Assembly (NCBI GenBank): GCA_003242885.1
Contig: QKMZ01000002.1
Span: forward strand, 461,148-525,147
Source: Candidatus Melainabacteria bacterium
GTDB lineage: Bacteria > Cyanobacteriota > Vampirovibrionia > Obscuribacterales > Obscuribacteraceae
DNA: 64,000 bases
Direction: 5' to 3'
Numbering within the stretch: position 1 is the stretch's first letter; each line of letters starts with the position of its first letter. The notes under the pieces were generated by a model. It did not search any database, was not told the DNA's origin, and saw nothing but the letters and a program-made list of their open reading frames with translations. This document shows positions 1-8,515 of the stretch, piece after piece. The position numbers were made by a program, and so were the translations under genes.

Positions 1-951
1 TTCGTGAATTTCCTGCACTCGACCCTCTTCTTTGCTCGAAAAGCGCATCTGTTCTTCTTTCCTGCGCCAAGCCGATTTGTCCATCATGGGCGTTTCGCCA
101 TAAAGAGATTCAAACTCCGATTTAGTCTTGGCGATCAAATCCTTTGCTAGACAGCGTAAATTGTGGTTTGACTTCAAACCGATGAAGTAAGTGACCCCAA
201 ATTCTTCGCAAACTTGGTAGACTTCGCGACGGCAAAACGCTGCATCTCCGCGGAATTCAATTGGTATGTGTTTCCATTGCTTTCGCAGAATAGTCAAAAT
301 GTTTCGCAGTACGCGAGCTGCATCTCCGCCTACATCAGAATTTCCTGGTCTAAGAAGCGCGGCGAGTGGATATCCGCTCTCATCAAAAACAAACATCGGA
401 ATGTAGCAAAACGTTCCGTAGAAGCCATTGTAGAAAGATAGTTGTTGATGCCCATGCACCGGATCACAGGTAGTGTCTAGGTCTAAAACTAGCTTCTTTG
501 GCTGTTTTTTGTGTTTGCGAATGTAGGTGTGAACCAACAAATCCTGTAGAAAACTCAATTCCTCTTTTGTAATTGAATTTTCCAAACGACTCATTGTTGG
601 CTGCGATGCAAGATTCGGATCCTTTTCTCCGTTTCCCAAAACAAGTTTGTGCATGGGATCAAAACGCAGACTGTTGGCGTCATTGCCATCTTCATAGCCA
701 GATGCAATCGCATAAATCCGCTGACGAAGAAGATCTAGCAATTTGTGCTTGACTGCGTCAGGGCGCCGCTTCTCACCAATACAGAAACTTGCGTTTTGGG
801 TTAGTTCTAGCGCTTCATCTGCCAAGCGGATCAGGCCAAGACCGCCATCAGTACTAATTAATCCACCATCAAAAGCGCCAGTGACCGGTTTCCCGGTTCC
901 GAAATCAAACTTAAGTTGAAGGTTGGGCCCTGGTTTTGTACACTCTGTCAT
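1..951 (-). mobile_element. IS1380-family transposase, cut by the left window edge
   Basis: An open reading frame of 317 codons runs from ATG at 951 to the window edge without a stop, so the C-terminus lies outside. The translation has features of IS1380-type DDE transposases: an N-terminal DGGLISTDGGLGLIRLADEA segment, LRQRIYAIASGYEDGNDANS, LASQPTMSRLEN, then DLDTTCDPVHGHQ with a likely first catalytic Asp and EFRGDAAFCRREV with a likely second. The third acidic residue would be beyond the edge. Family members are usually about 430-450 residues, so roughly 70 percent is present. It catalyses movement of its own element. No frameshift is visible in the part seen. Family assignment is from recalled motifs. 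Confidence 0.88.
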
Positions 952-1043
952 CTGAACTGCCTTGTTTTTTGTTGAGTCTGAGTCTTGGTAAACACAGATA
1001 TTCAGCCAAATGACAGGGCATTTCAACTTAGTTTGGTATCACT

Positions 1044-1060
1044 CCCGTGAATAATGCGGG
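1044..1060. repeat. Putative terminal inverted-repeat end of the IS1380-like element
   Basis: The sequence CCCGTGAATAATGCGGG lies about 95 bases upstream of the transposase start. Its outer CCCG and CGGG are mutually complementary. Its place just beyond the transposase 5' end suits the right terminus of the insertion sequence. The partner end is outside the window, so this cannot be confirmed here. Confidence 0.4.
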
Positions 1061-1568
1061 AAAACTGTTTCTATGATAGACGATAGTTGATATTGGGCGA
1101 TGGGGTCGGACCGTTTGCAAGTTTGCTCATTTGTACGATGAGTAATAGTAGCGTGAGTTTGTTTGGGCGAATTTTCGTTTTAGATTTGGCGACTTTTGGT
1201 TGTGAAAAACGATTGGGAGCCGGAATAAAAACAGGAGTATTTTGGTTCAGTTTCGAACCCGTTTTATCAGCAAGCTTATGCCCGCCGTCACTTAATGAAT
1301 TCGACCTGATTCAGCCGAATTCATTCAGTGACAGCTCCGAAATCCAGACCGCGGCCCAGCTGAAATCCGGCCGGTTGTCTTATGTTTTTGCCATCGACTC
1401 CAGCCCGAATCGAGTCGACGCGACGAGACAAGACTGCGCTGCCCGGAAACTGAAATCGAAGAGAATAGCTGCGTCAAATTCCTCTGGTTAAAGGTCGAAG
1501 CCAAACCCAGATCTTGACTCTTTTTGGGGGAGCTCAACCAGTAGGAAGACGCCTCTACAAAATCTACA
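1061..1568. other. Gene-poor stretch beside the insertion sequence
   Basis: No convincing gene is seen between the IS end and the flavoprotein gene. Open frames on both strands (about 134 and 85 codons) lack recognisable domains or good ribosome binding sites. The one clear structure is the long hairpin at 1287-1332, listed separately. Confidence 0.5.
1287..1332. repeat. 17-bp inverted repeat forming a strong hairpin
   Basis: Arms 1287-1303 (GTCACTTAATGAATTCG) and 1316-1332 match at 16 of 17 positions, with a 12-base loop. There is no T-run on either side, so it does not look like a simple terminator. It could be the end of a small non-autonomous element or an operator. Confidence 0.6.
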
Positions 1569-1602
1569 ACCGGGCGACGCATGGCATCCGCCCCTCTACG
1601 AC
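1569..1602. repeat. Degenerate copy of the GGGGCGACGCCATGCGTCGCCCC palindrome family
   Basis: The segment GGGCGACGCATGGCATCCG followed by CCCCTCTACG resembles the perfect palindrome at 41321-41351. The TAG stop codon of the neighbouring minus-strand flavoprotein gene (1596-1598) lies inside it. Confidence 0.5.
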
Positions 1603-3170
1603 TTCTCTTCGTGGTATTCCATCTCGGTGTTGACGTCCCAAATGTTGTCTTTGGACGTTATGCCGGCTGCGATGTTGTCAACTGCCGTCATGGCGGTCAA
1701 CATCGAGTGGTCCTGGTTGTTGTATTTGTGCATGCCGTTGCGCCCGACCAGGAAAAGGTTTTCGTACCGGTCGATATAGCGGCGCAAGGTGTCGAACTCG
1801 TCGTATGTGCCGAAATAGCCCGGATACGTCTTGGGCATGCGGATGACCATCGCATCAATTACTTCGCTCTTGTCGATGATGCCGATTTTGTCTAGTTCTT
1901 CGCCTGCCAGTTTGATGATTTGTTCGTCAGTCATCGCCCAGATCGGGTCAGTGCAATAGCAGAAGTATTCGCACCCAATCCAGACTTTCGAGTGGTCGGC
2001 AACCATGCCCGGTCCCCAGTTGTTCCACACCTGCATGCGCCCGACCAGGACATCCGATTCCTGGATGTAAATCCAATTGTCTTTGATGAGCTTTTTGCCA
2101 GTTGGCGTGTCGTCGCTAACTTTGAGTTTATTCACGAGCAGGCCGACTTCAATGAAGTCTCGATACACCAGTCCGTCACTGATTCGCTTGATGTCTGCGG
2201 GCGCGGGTTCTGAGAAGGCGTCTACCAGCTCTTTCACCGGCATCGACGAGAAGAAGTAATCGCCAGTTATTGTCTGGCGCTCGCCCGTCTTCGAATTGAT
2301 GACTTCGATCGATTTGACCTTATTTCCTTCGACGTTGATGCGGTCGACTGAAAGGTTGTTGTTGAACTCACCGCCCATCGCTTTGACTTTGTCGGCAGCG
2401 ATTTCCCACATTTGGCCGGCGCCTAATTTCGGAAAGAGAAACTGCTCAACGAGGGAAGTTTCTGTGCCTTTTTGCCGAATGTCCCCACCGGTTGGAATTA
2501 GTTGTTTTGCGGCATGAGCAAGGGCTTTCATGATGTTCAAACCCTTGATGCGTTGAGCACCCCAGGCTGCGCTGATCTCGTTGCATGGCGTTCCCCAGAC
2601 CTTCTCCGTATAGTCTTTGAAGAAGGTCAGGTAAAGCTCGCGTCCGAAACGGTTGATTAGGAAGTGTTCGAGATTGGTTTCTGGTTTGATAGGAAAAGCC
2701 ATCGCCTTCAAGTAACTGAAGCCGATGCGCATCATGCGTGGTATTCCAAGGTTGAAAACAGTTTGAGCCTTAAGGCTGATCGGATAATCAAAGAATTTGC
2801 GCAAGTAATAGATGCGTGTGAGCCGCTCGATGGTGAGCATGACGCGGTCATCATCGGCTTTTGCGCCTGGACCTTTCGCTTCGATTGTTCGTGATTGATT
2901 GTGGTAAGTGATTTCGGTTGCGCCGCCGTTGGTCTCGGCAAGCGGGATCATACTCATCCACCAGTCCATGACCCGGTCAGATTTCGAGAAAAATCGGTGC
3001 GGACCAATGTCGATGCGATTGCCCTTGTAATTGACCGTGCGGGCCAGACCGCCGATTACATCATCCTTTTCAACCAGCACTGGCTTGACGTCCGTTCTGG
3101 TCGCCAACTCATAAGCAGCTGTTATTCCTGCGGGGCCTGCGCCGATGATGACGGCGACTTTATCTGGCAT
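1596..3170 (-). CDS. FAD-dependent amine-oxidase-fold oxidoreductase
   Basis: A 524-residue flavoprotein. The N-terminus [19 protein letters not shown] is a Rossmann GxGxxG FAD-binding motif, followed by the second-strand acidic residue in VLVEKDD and by [14 protein letters not shown], a segment typical of the protoporphyrinogen-oxidase/UDP-galactopyranose-mutase superfamily. The C-terminal [18 protein letters not shown] is the usual FAD-contacting GR.G segment. Related proteins often act in sugar-lipid or carotenoid-like chemistry, but the substrate cannot be told. I chose ATG at 3170, where an AGGA lies nine bases upstream and the Rossmann strand follows at once. An upstream ATG at 3263 would add 31 unsupported residues. 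The next gene, on the same strand about 150 bases upstream, encodes a membrane glycosyltransferase-like protein, which may hint at cell-surface sugar work. Confidence 0.82.
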   Translation of the reverse strand: MPDKVAVIIGAGPAGITAAYELATRTDVKPVLVEKDDVIGGLARTVNYKGNRIDIGPHRFFSKSDRVMDWWMSMIPLAETNGGATEITYHNQSRTIEAKGPGAKADDDRVMLTIERLTRIYYLRKFFDYPISLKAQTVFNLGIPRMMRIGFSYLKAMAFPIKPETNLEHFLINRFGRELYLTFFKDYTEKVWGTPCNEISAAWGAQRIKGLNIMKALAHAAKQLIPTGGDIRQKGTETSLVEQFLFPKLGAGQMWEIAADKVKAMGGEFNNNLSVDRINVEGNKVKSIEVINSKTGERQTITGDYFFSSMPVKELVDAFSEPAPADIKRISDGLVYRDFIEVGLLVNKLKVSDDTPTGKKLIKDNWIYIQESDVLVGRMQVWNNWGPGMVADHSKVWIGCEYFCYCTDPIWAMTDEQIIKLAGEELDKIGIIDKSEVIDAMVIRMPKTYPGYFGTYDEFDTLRRYIDRYENLFLVGRNGMHKYNNQDHSMLTAMTAVDNIAAGITSKDNIWDVNTEMEYHEEKS

Positions 3171-3323
3171 TGGAGATGGTCCTTGGTAATTGGTTGCCAG
3201 TAGCTCAAGGGGAGCTAGTAAGGCGAACTTATCATATCGGCCGGCGAAAGTTGCCGCCAACAACTATGTGCCCCGGTTGCGTCGAGGTCTCGCGGCTTCT
3301 CTGTATGTTAACAGGCGGCGCTC

Positions 3324-4982
3324 TCAATTGGCAGGGGCGTTTGCTTTTGCCTGATTTCGCGCGTAAATCACTGACCCTTTATCGGAATACAGAAGTTTCC
3401 ACGCGGGGTCTTTAGATAGTTTGTCCGGCAGTTTTGTCTTGGGTGATATGAAAACCCAGTCAATCTTGTAACGGTTGAGCAATTGGTCGCAATTGGGATC
3501 GCTGTTGACGATATGCCAATAATCTTGAACGATGTCTTTGCCGTACAAGTTGTAACGCGGATCAACGAATACGCGAGGGTTATCCTTCATTTTGTAGATC
3601 ATCGTCGCGCCGAAATGCGGATCGTTGAGCATGTTGCCGCTCGGTTTGTTCTTTTCGATGAATTCAATCGCATCGAATGGCGGTGAGAAAGCTGCGCTAA
3701 ATTGCGGCACCTGTGGCGTAACAGCGAAAGTGCAAAGGTAGATCCCGATGCAAGTAGTAATGATACAGAGCAGCGGCCATGCTGGTTTGAACGGATCAGT
3801 AAGCTCTGCGAGTTTTGAAAATGGTTGAATCTCCGAAACCGGCTGCTCGTTCTCGTTCTGCTGTTCTTCTGCCTCCGGTGTTGTTTCCGCGTTTGGCTGC
3901 CTTTGAGTGTCCGAAAGCATATGCGCGATTCTTGTGCGTCCTGTCGCAAGAAACAATCCGCCAATCGGAATGGAACGAACAGCTTTGACACCACCCATGA
4001 TACCGAGTGGAATTAGCCAACGGAAGAATAGATCGCCTTGTTTGGGCGGAAGCTTCCAAATATGAATCAGGTCTTTGATGCCGGTAAAAACCAGGATGTA
4101 GAACGGGATAAAGAGCGGGTTAGTTGCATTGCTGGGTTTCAACGGTTGCATGTCATTGACTGTTTCGTTGAACGAACCGAATGTGATCGGCAAATATGTC
4201 CATTGCAGAAAACCATATGGGTTGATCAGGCTTGCTAGGAAACAAACCACAATGGCGATGGGGACCGTCAAATTGAATGGTTTGTCTTTCAATCCGAAGA
4301 AAAAACGTTCTACAAGCTGGCAAGTAAAGTAGAAGCCGGGAATAAGTATGCCGAGTATGAAAAGAGTGTGTGTATTTGTCCACAAGCACATGATCACCGC
4401 GAGCAATGCAATGAAGTCCCAGCGAATTTTGGTATTGTCTGCGGTGGCGATCTGAATGCGCACCATGATTTCCATTATGGCTGCGGTGAAGAAACAAGAG
4501 AAGATTTCAGGACGGACGCTCAAATGGCACATTGACGCAAGCAGTGTTAATGCGACAATGCGCATGGCTTTGCCACCCTTTAAGCCGCACAGTGCTGCGA
4601 TTCGATAAGGAATTACAACAAAAGTCAGGCACGAAATAATGCCGTCGAAAAGTAAGAGTGCAGTAAGACCGAGGTGTTTTTCAATCGAATAGAAAATGAC
4701 CTCTGTCAACCATTTTTCGATTACATATGGATTTGGATAAAACGGTGTCGTCCAAGAAAACGGGTCGCTCGCTGGAATTTGTCCATGTTCGACAATCCAA
4801 CGACCTTGACCAAGAAGAAAAGCGATATCCGGCTCTTTGAATACGACGCCGGTGATGCAAATGCCGTAAAACATCAAAAGCATCAGGAAAGAAAGAACCG
4901 CAATTTGCCCGACAAGTTTCAGAAATCCTTGCTCAGCGGCGGCTGTGCTTGTTTGATTTTGATTTTCAGCGGAATCTGTCAT
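3324..4982 (-). CDS. Multi-pass membrane protein, GT-C glycosyltransferase-like
   Basis: A 552-residue integral membrane protein. The N-terminal ~20 residues are polar (MTDSAENQNQTST), followed by a long hydrophobic helix (about 27-48) and then a periplasmic-type loop with EPDIAFLLGQGRWIVEHG and DPFSWTTPFYPNPYV. About ten further hydrophobic segments follow, then a soluble C-terminal domain after about residue 420 (FDAIEFIEKNKPSGNMLNDPHFGATMIY). The acidic loop after helix 1 and the overall plan resemble dolichyl-phosphate-mannose transferase-like GT-C proteins. No strict signature lets me name a substrate. A basic-acidic Gln/Glu-rich linker lies around residues 360-390. It probably modifies extracytoplasmic glycans, which is an inference. 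The start has no clear Shine-Dalgarno. Confidence 0.6.
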   Translation of the reverse strand: MTDSAENQNQTSTAAAEQGFLKLVGQIAVLSFLMLLMFYGICITGVVFKEPDIAFLLGQGRWIVEHGQIPASDPFSWTTPFYPNPYVIEKWLTEVIFYSIEKHLGLTALLLFDGIISCLTFVVIPYRIAALCGLKGGKAMRIVALTLLASMCHLSVRPEIFSCFFTAAIMEIMVRIQIATADNTKIRWDFIALLAVIMCLWTNTHTLFILGILIPGFYFTCQLVERFFFGLKDKPFNLTVPIAIVVCFLASLINPYGFLQWTYLPITFGSFNETVNDMQPLKPSNATNPLFIPFYILVFTGIKDLIHIWKLPPKQGDLFFRWLIPLGIMGGVKAVRSIPIGGLFLATGRTRIAHMLSDTQRQPNAETTPEAEEQQNENEQPVSEIQPFSKLAELTDPFKPAWPLLCIITTCIGIYLCTFAVTPQVPQFSAAFSPPFDAIEFIEKNKPSGNMLNDPHFGATMIYKMKDNPRVFVDPRYNLYGKDIVQDYWHIVNSDPNCDQLLNRYKIDWVFISPKTKLPDKLSKDPAWKLLYSDKGSVIYARNQAKANAPAN

Positions 4983-5045
4983 GCCTGAAGCACTGCGGGG
5001 GACAATCTAAGATAGCAGGAAATTGCTAAGATTCTCCAAGAGCTA

Positions 5046-5777
5046 ATGGTTTCACCTGAAGCGAAACGTTTCACCTTTCACTCGACCATGGGTGCTCTGC
5101 GATACATTCAAAATCAAGAGGCTAATTTGCGACGAGTGAATTTTGTGCAGCCAGTTTTTTCCTTTATCAACGGCACAGTTGTCGCTGCTTTATTTTGCGT
5201 TTCTACCTTTGCCTCTCCAGTTTTTTCGGCCGATGGAGATTTGTTTCCCGCCAAAAGCGGCAGTTTGTGGACCTACAAAACTACTGATTGGAACGGAAAA
5301 GTCGGTGAGACAAAGTGCCGATTGATTGATTTGAAAACATCGAAGAACGGTGAGCGCACGTTCAAAATAGTCTCAACAAGTGTGTCAGAACAGAAAACTA
5401 AGTATTACATAAAGCATGGTGATAAGACGCTTTTGACGCGGGTTGATATTGTGGGGAAGTCTACGTCGAGTGAGTCGTACTCTCCTCCAAAACTTGTGAT
5501 TGATACAAGGATCAAAACAGACAGCCTATGGCAGTGGAATAGCAACAGAAATGATGTCGCGATTCCGACCGAGCGCTGGCAAGTTTTTCCGATTGAAAAA
5601 GTGAAAGTGCCTGTTGGTGAATTTACTTGCGTGCGAGTAGGTGGACTTGTTTCTGGCGGTCCTAAGATGATGTATCAAACAAGATGGTTTGCGCCAAATG
5701 TTGGATTGGTGAAATCACTCGATAACACCAGTTCTGGAAAACAACTGGAAGAACTCAGCGCATATCATGTGAAGTGA
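5046..5777 (+). CDS. Secreted hypothetical protein
   Basis: Up to 243 residues. A hydrophobic stretch around residues 36-60 (GTVVAALFCVSTFASPVFSA) followed by ADGD looks like a signal peptide with a cleavage site after SA. The first 30 residues look poor for a signal peptide. A GTG at 5136 would start the protein immediately before the hydrophobic core and is a credible alternative. The mature part begins DLFPAKSGSLWTYKTTDWNG, a pattern seen in many small secreted beta-rich proteins (a lipocalin-like or LolA-like fold is possible). No catalytic motif is visible. The small TonB-C-like gene follows 40 bases downstream. Confidence 0.6.
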   Translation: MVSPEAKRFTFHSTMGALRYIQNQEANLRRVNFVQPVFSFINGTVVAALFCVSTFASPVFSADGDLFPAKSGSLWTYKTTDWNGKVGETKCRLIDLKTSKNGERTFKIVSTSVSEQKTKYYIKHGDKTLLTRVDIVGKSTSSESYSPPKLVIDTRIKTDSLWQWNSNRNDVAIPTERWQVFPIEKVKVPVGEFTCVRVGGLVSGGPKMMYQTRWFAPNVGLVKSLDNTSSGKQLEELSAYHVK

Positions 5778-5817
5778 TTGCAATCGTGAGAATGTAGAGA
5801 AAGGGTAGTGTTCGGCA

Positions 5818-6174
5818 ATGCAAGACAATTTTTCAGTTGAGAGCACTACTAACACGCATTCGGAGAACCTTGAAGTAAAATACGTTTATGATGTTCGACG
5901 TCGAGTCGCAAGAGCATTTTTTCCACCGAAAGATGCAGTTCGAACTCGTTCAGCTATAGCTAATTTCGAAGTTGACAGAAACGGAAAACCTGCGGAATTT
6001 CGATTTGTAAGACGGAGCCGAGATATTGCCTATGACGAGGCTGTTCGCAAAGCAATAAACACAAACGACTTCCGCCCGCGTCAAAAGCCCCTCGTTCTAA
6101 AGGTTGAGTTCAAAGCCGGCAAGGTAACAGTTAATGCGTTATCTATCTCCTATATAAATAAAGAAACAGAGTAA
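5818..6174 (+). CDS. Small TonB C-terminal-like domain protein
   Basis: 118 residues with no signal peptide or membrane helix. Residues about 45-110 (IANFEVDRNGKPAEFRFVRRSRDIAYDEAVRKAI, read in parts) follow the pattern of the TonB/TolA C-terminal domain: a strand with DxNGK, then a strand ending before a helix of the type YDxAVxxAI. In TonB this domain contacts outer-membrane receptors. Here no transmembrane anchor or proline-rich linker is seen, so it may be only a structural relative. A similar domain with a signal peptide is encoded at 23317-23760. Confidence 0.55.
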   Translation: MQDNFSVESTTNTHSENLEVKYVYDVRRRVARAFFPPKDAVRTRSAIANFEVDRNGKPAEFRFVRRSRDIAYDEAVRKAINTNDFRPRQKPLVLKVEFKAGKVTVNALSISYINKETE

Positions 6175-6201
6175 TCATTTATACGCTGGATCTGCGAATC
6201 G

Positions 6202-6260
6202 GCTCTACGTAACGGTTTGCGCAAAGAACGGTTGACACCGTTCGGCGTAGAGCACAGAAT
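6202..6260 (+). promoter_or_regulatory. Probable leuA promoter with nested inverted repeats
   Basis: A perfect -35 TTGACA (6232-6237), a 17-base spacer and CAGAAT (6255-6260) make a good sigma-70 promoter. An inverted repeat AACGGT-tgac-ACCGTT (6227-6242) is centred on the -35 box. A wider one, GCTCTACG (6202-6209) with CGTAGAGC (6246-6253), brackets it. These could be operator sites for a repressor in addition to the attenuator downstream. A start site about seven bases after the -10 would fall close to 6267, the first base of the leader ORF. Confidence 0.6.
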
Positions 6261-6266
6261 GTTTGC

Positions 6267-6347
6267 ATGCAAATGAATTTGGCTACCGCACTACTGCTGT
6301 CCCTGGGTCTCGACCTGGGCAACCTGCTGTTGAGCGAAATAACGTAG
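6267..6347 (+). CDS. leuL: Leucine leader peptide of the leuA attenuator
   Basis: A 26-codon ORF ending in TAG at 6345-6347 (a second in-frame ATG lies at 6273). Ten of 26 residues are leucine, clustered in ALLLSLGLDLGNLLL. This is the hallmark of leu-operon leader peptides, whose translation senses charged leucyl-tRNA. No Shine-Dalgarno is visible. The predicted transcription start nearly coincides with the first ATG, so translation might be leaderless (inference). The stop codon overlaps the first base of the antiterminator 5' arm, so a ribosome finishing the peptide would mask that arm. The ORF is too short for ordinary gene callers. The peptide itself probably has no function beyond the act of translation. 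Confidence 0.85.
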   Translation: MQMNLATALLLSLGLDLGNLLLSEIT

Positions 6348-6410
6348 ACGAAGCCAGCTTCATTCAGCTTTATCTGGGCTTCGTCTTCGACGGAGCCCTT
6401 CTTGTTTTAT
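6347..6410 (+). terminator. leu attenuator: terminator and competing antiterminator
   Basis: Terminator: GGGCTTCGTC (6376-6385), triloop TTC, GACGGAGCCC (6389-6398), ten pairs with one G-U, then TTCTTGTTTTAT. Antiterminator: GACGAAGCC (6347-6355) pairs perfectly over nine bases with GGCTTCGTC (6377-6385), the same bases used by the terminator 5' arm. The two folds are mutually exclusive. A ribosome stalled on the upstream Leu codons leaves 6347-6355 free, favouring read-through. A ribosome at the stop codon covers it, favouring termination. The structures are read from the sequence, and the mechanism follows the known enteric model. Confidence 0.85.
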
Positions 6411-6476
6411 CCGGAAGACTTTCAAAATCGGTCGATGCATGTCATCACCACTACGAAAAAAAAACCAGGGGGCATC

Positions 6477-8186
6477 ATGATTCAAAATCCACAAGCGATT
6501 CTTCGCTGTGAGCAAGAGCGTCAGATCAAGGTTTTTGATACCACACTCCGCGACGGACAGCAGTGCCCCGGCGCTGGAATGGACTTCGAGCAAAACATTG
6601 AATATGCGCGTCTGGCATCGATGCTTCGAGTGGATATTTTGGAAGCTGGCTTCCCGTCTGCGAGCAGCACCGACTTCAAAATCGTTCAAACCATCGCAGA
6701 AGAGATGCTTCACATGGAGCACATGCCGATTGTTGCTGCCCTTTGCCAGCTTCGTGAGGAGCAGGTAATAAAAACAATCGAGTCTCTCGCACCTGCAATT
6801 CCGCGAGGCAAAGCTCGTTTGCATACATATGTCCCGGTCGATCCGGAGCTCATGCCCGCATCTCTTGGGCGCAACGCCGACAACAAGGCAGGCATCGCCG
6901 ATGACGTCTACAGGCTCATCGCTATGGCTGTCGCGGCTGGAATGGAAGTGCAGTTCAGCCCTGAAGGCTATTCTCGAATGAGAGAAAACTTCGATTTCGT
7001 CACTGAGTGCATTCGTGCTGCAGTTGCCGCCGGCGCGACTATCATCAATTGCCCGGACACAATCGGCGGTGCCTGCGCCCTTGAAGGTGAAGACTACTTC
7101 GTTGCAAAAATGCGCCGTCATGCAGAAATTATCGAACGCGAATTCCCCGACAAAGACATTACTTGGTCTGTTCATTGCCACAACGATCTTGGTCTCGCTG
7201 TGCCGAACACAATCAATGCTGTTTTCGATGGTCCAGCCAGACAAATTGAAGGTTGCATAAATGGCATCGGCGAGCGCGCAGGCAATGCGTCTCTCGAACA
7301 GTGCATCATGATAATTCGCCAGTTCGGTGAACGCCAGCAAGGCGCAGAGCCTTTCTTCACCGGCATTGCCGCGGAGAAGATTCAGGCAATCTCAGATTTT
7401 GTTAATCAGCACATGTTGCCACGTCAGCCGCACTGGCCCGTCAGCGGCGACAATGCAGCACGCCATTCTTCCGGTGGTCACACCAACGCGATTCTCAAAA
7501 ATCCGATGGCGTATCAACCGTTTGACCCGAGCGAAATCGGTAAGCGCATCACCATGTTGTTTGGTCCACTCAGTGGAGGAAATCATGCGAAGTCGATCAT
7601 CGAAGACTATGGATATATCTGTACGGATGCCGAGAAAGCGGCGATTGCACAGTACATCAAAGACAAATTCAGCGAAAGACGCAAAGGTGTCACCGACGAA
7701 GAGCTCATGGGCGCATACTTTGAATACCGCAAGCCTATTTCGATCGATCGCATCGATTATGGTAAAAATGCAAATCGCGCCTCGGTAAAATTGTACGGAC
7801 GATTCTTCGATCGTCAGGGCGAAATACAAGAAGAGCATCTCGGAAGAGACTCTGCACTTGCTGCTGTGAAGCGTGCCATCGAAGACAAGTTTGGATTCAT
7901 CGAAATATTGTCGCATCAGAGCCGTTCAGAAGGCGCTGGGATAAACGCAAACAGCCGTTCGCGCATTGTCATCACGGCGCCCAATGGAAAACAATACGAG
8001 GGCGATGGTGTCGACCAAGACATTGAGGTTTCGGCAATGCGTGCGCTGATTGATGCAACAAATAGAGCCTATATAGATCAACATTTCTCCAAAGATGGAA
8101 ATGTGAACAATGGATCTATAAACGGATCTATGAATGCATCAGTAGTTGGGAAAGCTCATTCTGCGCCGGTTTACCGTGCGTCGTGA
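6477..8186 (+). CDS. leuA: 2-isopropylmalate synthase
   Basis: 569 residues. It condenses acetyl-CoA with 2-oxoisovalerate, the first committed step of leucine synthesis, in the cytoplasm. The N-terminal TIM barrel starts with IKVFDTTLRDGQQCPG (metal-binding Asp in TTLRDG) and contains HCHNDLGLAVPNT with the HxH metal ligands and GIGERAGNASLEQ. A C-terminal LeuA dimer/regulatory domain (about residues 430-560) includes LSHQSRSEGAGINANSRSR, so leucine feedback inhibition is likely. ATG at 6477 is chosen because AGGGGG lies six bases upstream; an in-frame ATG at 6402 falls inside the attenuator terminator. Expression is probably set by the leader at 6267-6410. Length is within the range of long-type bacterial LeuA. 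Confidence 0.95.
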   Translation: MIQNPQAILRCEQERQIKVFDTTLRDGQQCPGAGMDFEQNIEYARLASMLRVDILEAGFPSASSTDFKIVQTIAEEMLHMEHMPIVAALCQLREEQVIKTIESLAPAIPRGKARLHTYVPVDPELMPASLGRNADNKAGIADDVYRLIAMAVAAGMEVQFSPEGYSRMRENFDFVTECIRAAVAAGATIINCPDTIGGACALEGEDYFVAKMRRHAEIIEREFPDKDITWSVHCHNDLGLAVPNTINAVFDGPARQIEGCINGIGERAGNASLEQCIMIIRQFGERQQGAEPFFTGIAAEKIQAISDFVNQHMLPRQPHWPVSGDNAARHSSGGHTNAILKNPMAYQPFDPSEIGKRITMLFGPLSGGNHAKSIIEDYGYICTDAEKAAIAQYIKDKFSERRKGVTDEELMGAYFEYRKPISIDRIDYGKNANRASVKLYGRFFDRQGEIQEEHLGRDSALAAVKRAIEDKFGFIEILSHQSRSEGAGINANSRSRIVITAPNGKQYEGDGVDQDIEVSAMRALIDATNRAYIDQHFSKDGNVNNGSINGSMNASVVGKAHSAPVYRAS

Positions 8187-8250
8187 TGAGACGAATGTGG
8201 CGTTGAATTGCCCCATTGTTGTTTAAAGAATACATCTCTGCAACAAAGGG

Positions 8251-8278
8251 TTGACGGCTCAGCGCCATGAGATATCCT
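8251..8278 (+). promoter_or_regulatory. Probable promoter of the ilvD-leuB operon
   Basis: TTGACG (8251-8256), a 16-base spacer and TATCCT (8273-8278). The predicted start near 8285 places a perfect hairpin (GCGCAAG-tca-CTTGCGC, 8287-8303) at the very 5' end of the transcript, followed by a second hairpin GGGCTG/CAGCCC (8332-8349). Such 5' stems can protect an mRNA. Confidence 0.5.
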
Positions 8279-8374
8279 GGTAATACGCGCAAGTCACTTG
8301 CGCTTCTTCCAGAAACATCTAGTTTACTGAAGGGCTGAAAAACCAGCCCCGATGAGCCTTCAAGGAATATCTTA

Positions 8375-8458
8375 GTGTCCGCTAACGTACTGCAAGTCGT
8401 GATTATTCTGAACCTGGTGCTGATTATTCTGCACACCGGGAGCGGACCGCTTGCATAG
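8375..8458 (+). CDS. ilvL: Branched-chain leader peptide of the ilvD operon attenuator
   Basis: A 27-codon ORF starting GTG, with AAGGA (8362-8366) eight bases upstream, ending TAG at 8456-8458. Fourteen residues are Ile, Val or Leu, in the runs VLQVVIILNLVLIIL: four Ile, four Val and six Leu. This composition is the signature of ilv leader peptides, which sense all three branched-chain tRNAs. The last codons (Thr-Gly-Ser-Gly-Pro-Leu-Ala) encode the antiterminator 5' arm (8436-8445). A ribosome reaching the stop would therefore cover that arm, and one stalled on the Ile/Val/Leu block would not. The ORF is too short for standard gene callers. Confidence 0.88.
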   Translation: MSANVLQVVIILNLVLIILHTGSGPLA

Positions 8459-8515
8459 TTAGGGATAACCAAACTACTGAGCCCCGCACCCGGAATACAC
8501 GGTGCGGGGTTTTTG
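8436..8515 (+). terminator. ilv attenuator: terminator and competing antiterminator
   Basis: Terminator: CCCCGCACC (8482-8490) and GGTGCGGGG (8501-8509), a perfect nine-pair stem, then TTTTTG. Antiterminator: CCGGGAGCGG (8436-8445), inside the leader ORF, pairs at nine of ten positions with CCGCACCCGG (8484-8493), which overlaps the terminator 5' arm. The two stems cannot coexist. The spacing between the Ile/Val/Leu codons, the arm and the stop codon fits ribosome-controlled attenuation. Confidence 0.85.

Noticed and set aside
1087..1491. 134-codon plus-strand frame and an overlapping 85-codon minus-strand frame near 1325-1582
   Set aside because: No domain, no good ribosome site, low-complexity product, and the long hairpin lies inside the plus-strand frame.
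6263..6511. 82-codon TTG frame over the leu leader
   Set aside because: It runs through the attenuator terminator and into leuA in another frame; the Leu-rich frame explains the region better.
6360..7340. 326-codon minus-strand frame over leuA
   Set aside because: It is the antisense shadow of a conserved gene.
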